Below are positions 41,947-42,500 of a stretch of DNA of 42,500 nucleotides, in pieces. Location of the stretch: contig CM030935.1 of NCBI GenBank assembly GCA_018136815.1, positions 6,433,440-6,475,939 on the forward strand. Reading direction: 5' to 3'. This DNA is from Isochrysis galbana (taxonomy: Eukaryota > Haptophyta > Isochrysidales > Isochrysidaceae). The translations under genes and the position numbers were made by a program. The notes under the pieces are model-generated. The model saw only the letters and a list, made by a program, of their open reading frames with translations. It did not search any database and was not told the DNA's origin. Positions within the stretch are counted from its first letter, which is position 1. The number at the start of each line of letters is the position of its first letter.

Positions 41947-42331
41947 GTAGTTAGCGAGACGGCACCCGCTTGGTTGACGCATAGCGTGCCACCTCTTGTT
42001 TCATATGCTGATGCTGCCGGCATGTGCATGGGGCATGGGCGTGGGCAAAGCATTGGCAAAAATGGCGTGCTCGTTGGGGTCTCCGGCGTGCCCCAGAGAA
42101 CAGAAATGCCAAATCATCCATAGAGCTTGCTGTGCGCTGTGCCCCTACCACATCGACGGAGCGTATCAAAACACTGGGAGCCTCCGGTTCTCGACGCTCT
42201 TTTCTCCAACGTGCCCGCCATGCACAACCTTGAACCATGAATTATCAACAATACAAGGAGTCCGTACCAACACCCTTTTCACATGCTCTGCAGGCCCTGG
42301 CGTGTGCTCCATCGAGCTCAAGAGCAACGCC

Positions 42332-42500
42332 TCACCTATCCCCTTTCTCCTTTTTTTCCTTTTCCTTCTTCAATTCAAGTACCGCGATGGAGTGCGAGCG
42401 CCACTCCTCGTTCTGTTGCTTAAGGTGCGAGATGAATGCGTCCTTTACCTCTCCCGCGCGCTTCTCTGCGCGCGCCTCAGCATTGTACTCCGCCTCTCGA
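42332..42500 (-). CDS. C-terminal end of a coiled-coil/charged protein (partial)
   Basis: The minus-strand frame is open from the window edge to TGA at 42332-42334. It encodes about 55 residues rich in Glu, Lys, Arg and Ala (EKRAGEVKDAFISHLKQQNE, then VLELKKEKEKKEKG). The composition is that of a helical coiled-coil terminus. A GAGGTAAAG in the frame could be a splice donor instead of coding. Function is unknown. The stretch 41947-42331 has no recognised gene. Confidence 0.45.
   Translation of the reverse strand, partial: REAEYNAEARAEKRAGEVKDAFISHLKQQNEEWRSHSIAVLELKKEKEKKEKGDR

Overview
The window is nuclear DNA of a GC-rich, flagellated microbial eukaryote. It holds spliced genes with short GT-AG introns, an actin gene, an RNA polymerase II subunit gene and axoneme-related genes. 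Long CT/GA tracts and dense repeats suggest a microalga. Haptophyte-like is only a guess from composition; nothing here fixes the lineage.

Host genes, left to right. A SPAG6/PF16 central-pair protein (minus, cut by the left edge). RPB3 of RNA polymerase II (plus, 2 exons, 7086-8264). A TPR protein with a CS/PIH1-like C-terminus (minus, 2 exons, 11734-14110). Actin (minus, 1 exon, 18548-19678). A mitochondrial-type short-chain acyl-CoA synthetase of the ACSS3/propionyl-CoA synthetase group (plus, 8 exons that I reconstructed, 24361-27393). A membrane-anchored bicupin (minus, 30287-31762). A small MGN-initiated single-pass membrane protein (plus, 32512-32997). A secreted acidic protein with an apparent homopolymer frameshift (minus, 33507-34204). 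An 863-residue coiled-coil protein (minus, 34739-37330). The tail of another coiled-coil gene (minus, right edge).

The space between genes is dominated by one family of APE-type non-LTR (LINE-like) retrotransposons and its derivatives. Four insertions have target-site duplications (TSDs) readable by eye: element A 3258-6768, element B 8953-10477, element D 22650-23400 and element E 16165-17083. A fifth is only 37 bp long (32058-32094). All four longer insertions start, at the base next to the TSD, with the same small hairpin. Its stem sequence differs between copies but stays paired, and the loop TTAT is kept. Most elements end in a structured 3' tail that closes with a variant of ATTAAAAGGTTT. 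Element A keeps a complete gag-like/zinc-finger/endonuclease ORF but has lost the reverse transcriptase. D and E are short non-autonomous derivatives. E has split a chromodomain-bearing ORF that looks like the end of a Ty3/gypsy-type polyprotein.

The right end (38093-41887) is bounded by inverted repeats of about 145 bp. It contains a 204-bp tandem satellite with an alternating A-B pattern. Most host genes also have a long polypurine or polypyrimidine tract just upstream of the start codon.

All alignments were made by eye. Percent identities and family names below RNA/protein family level are not computed.
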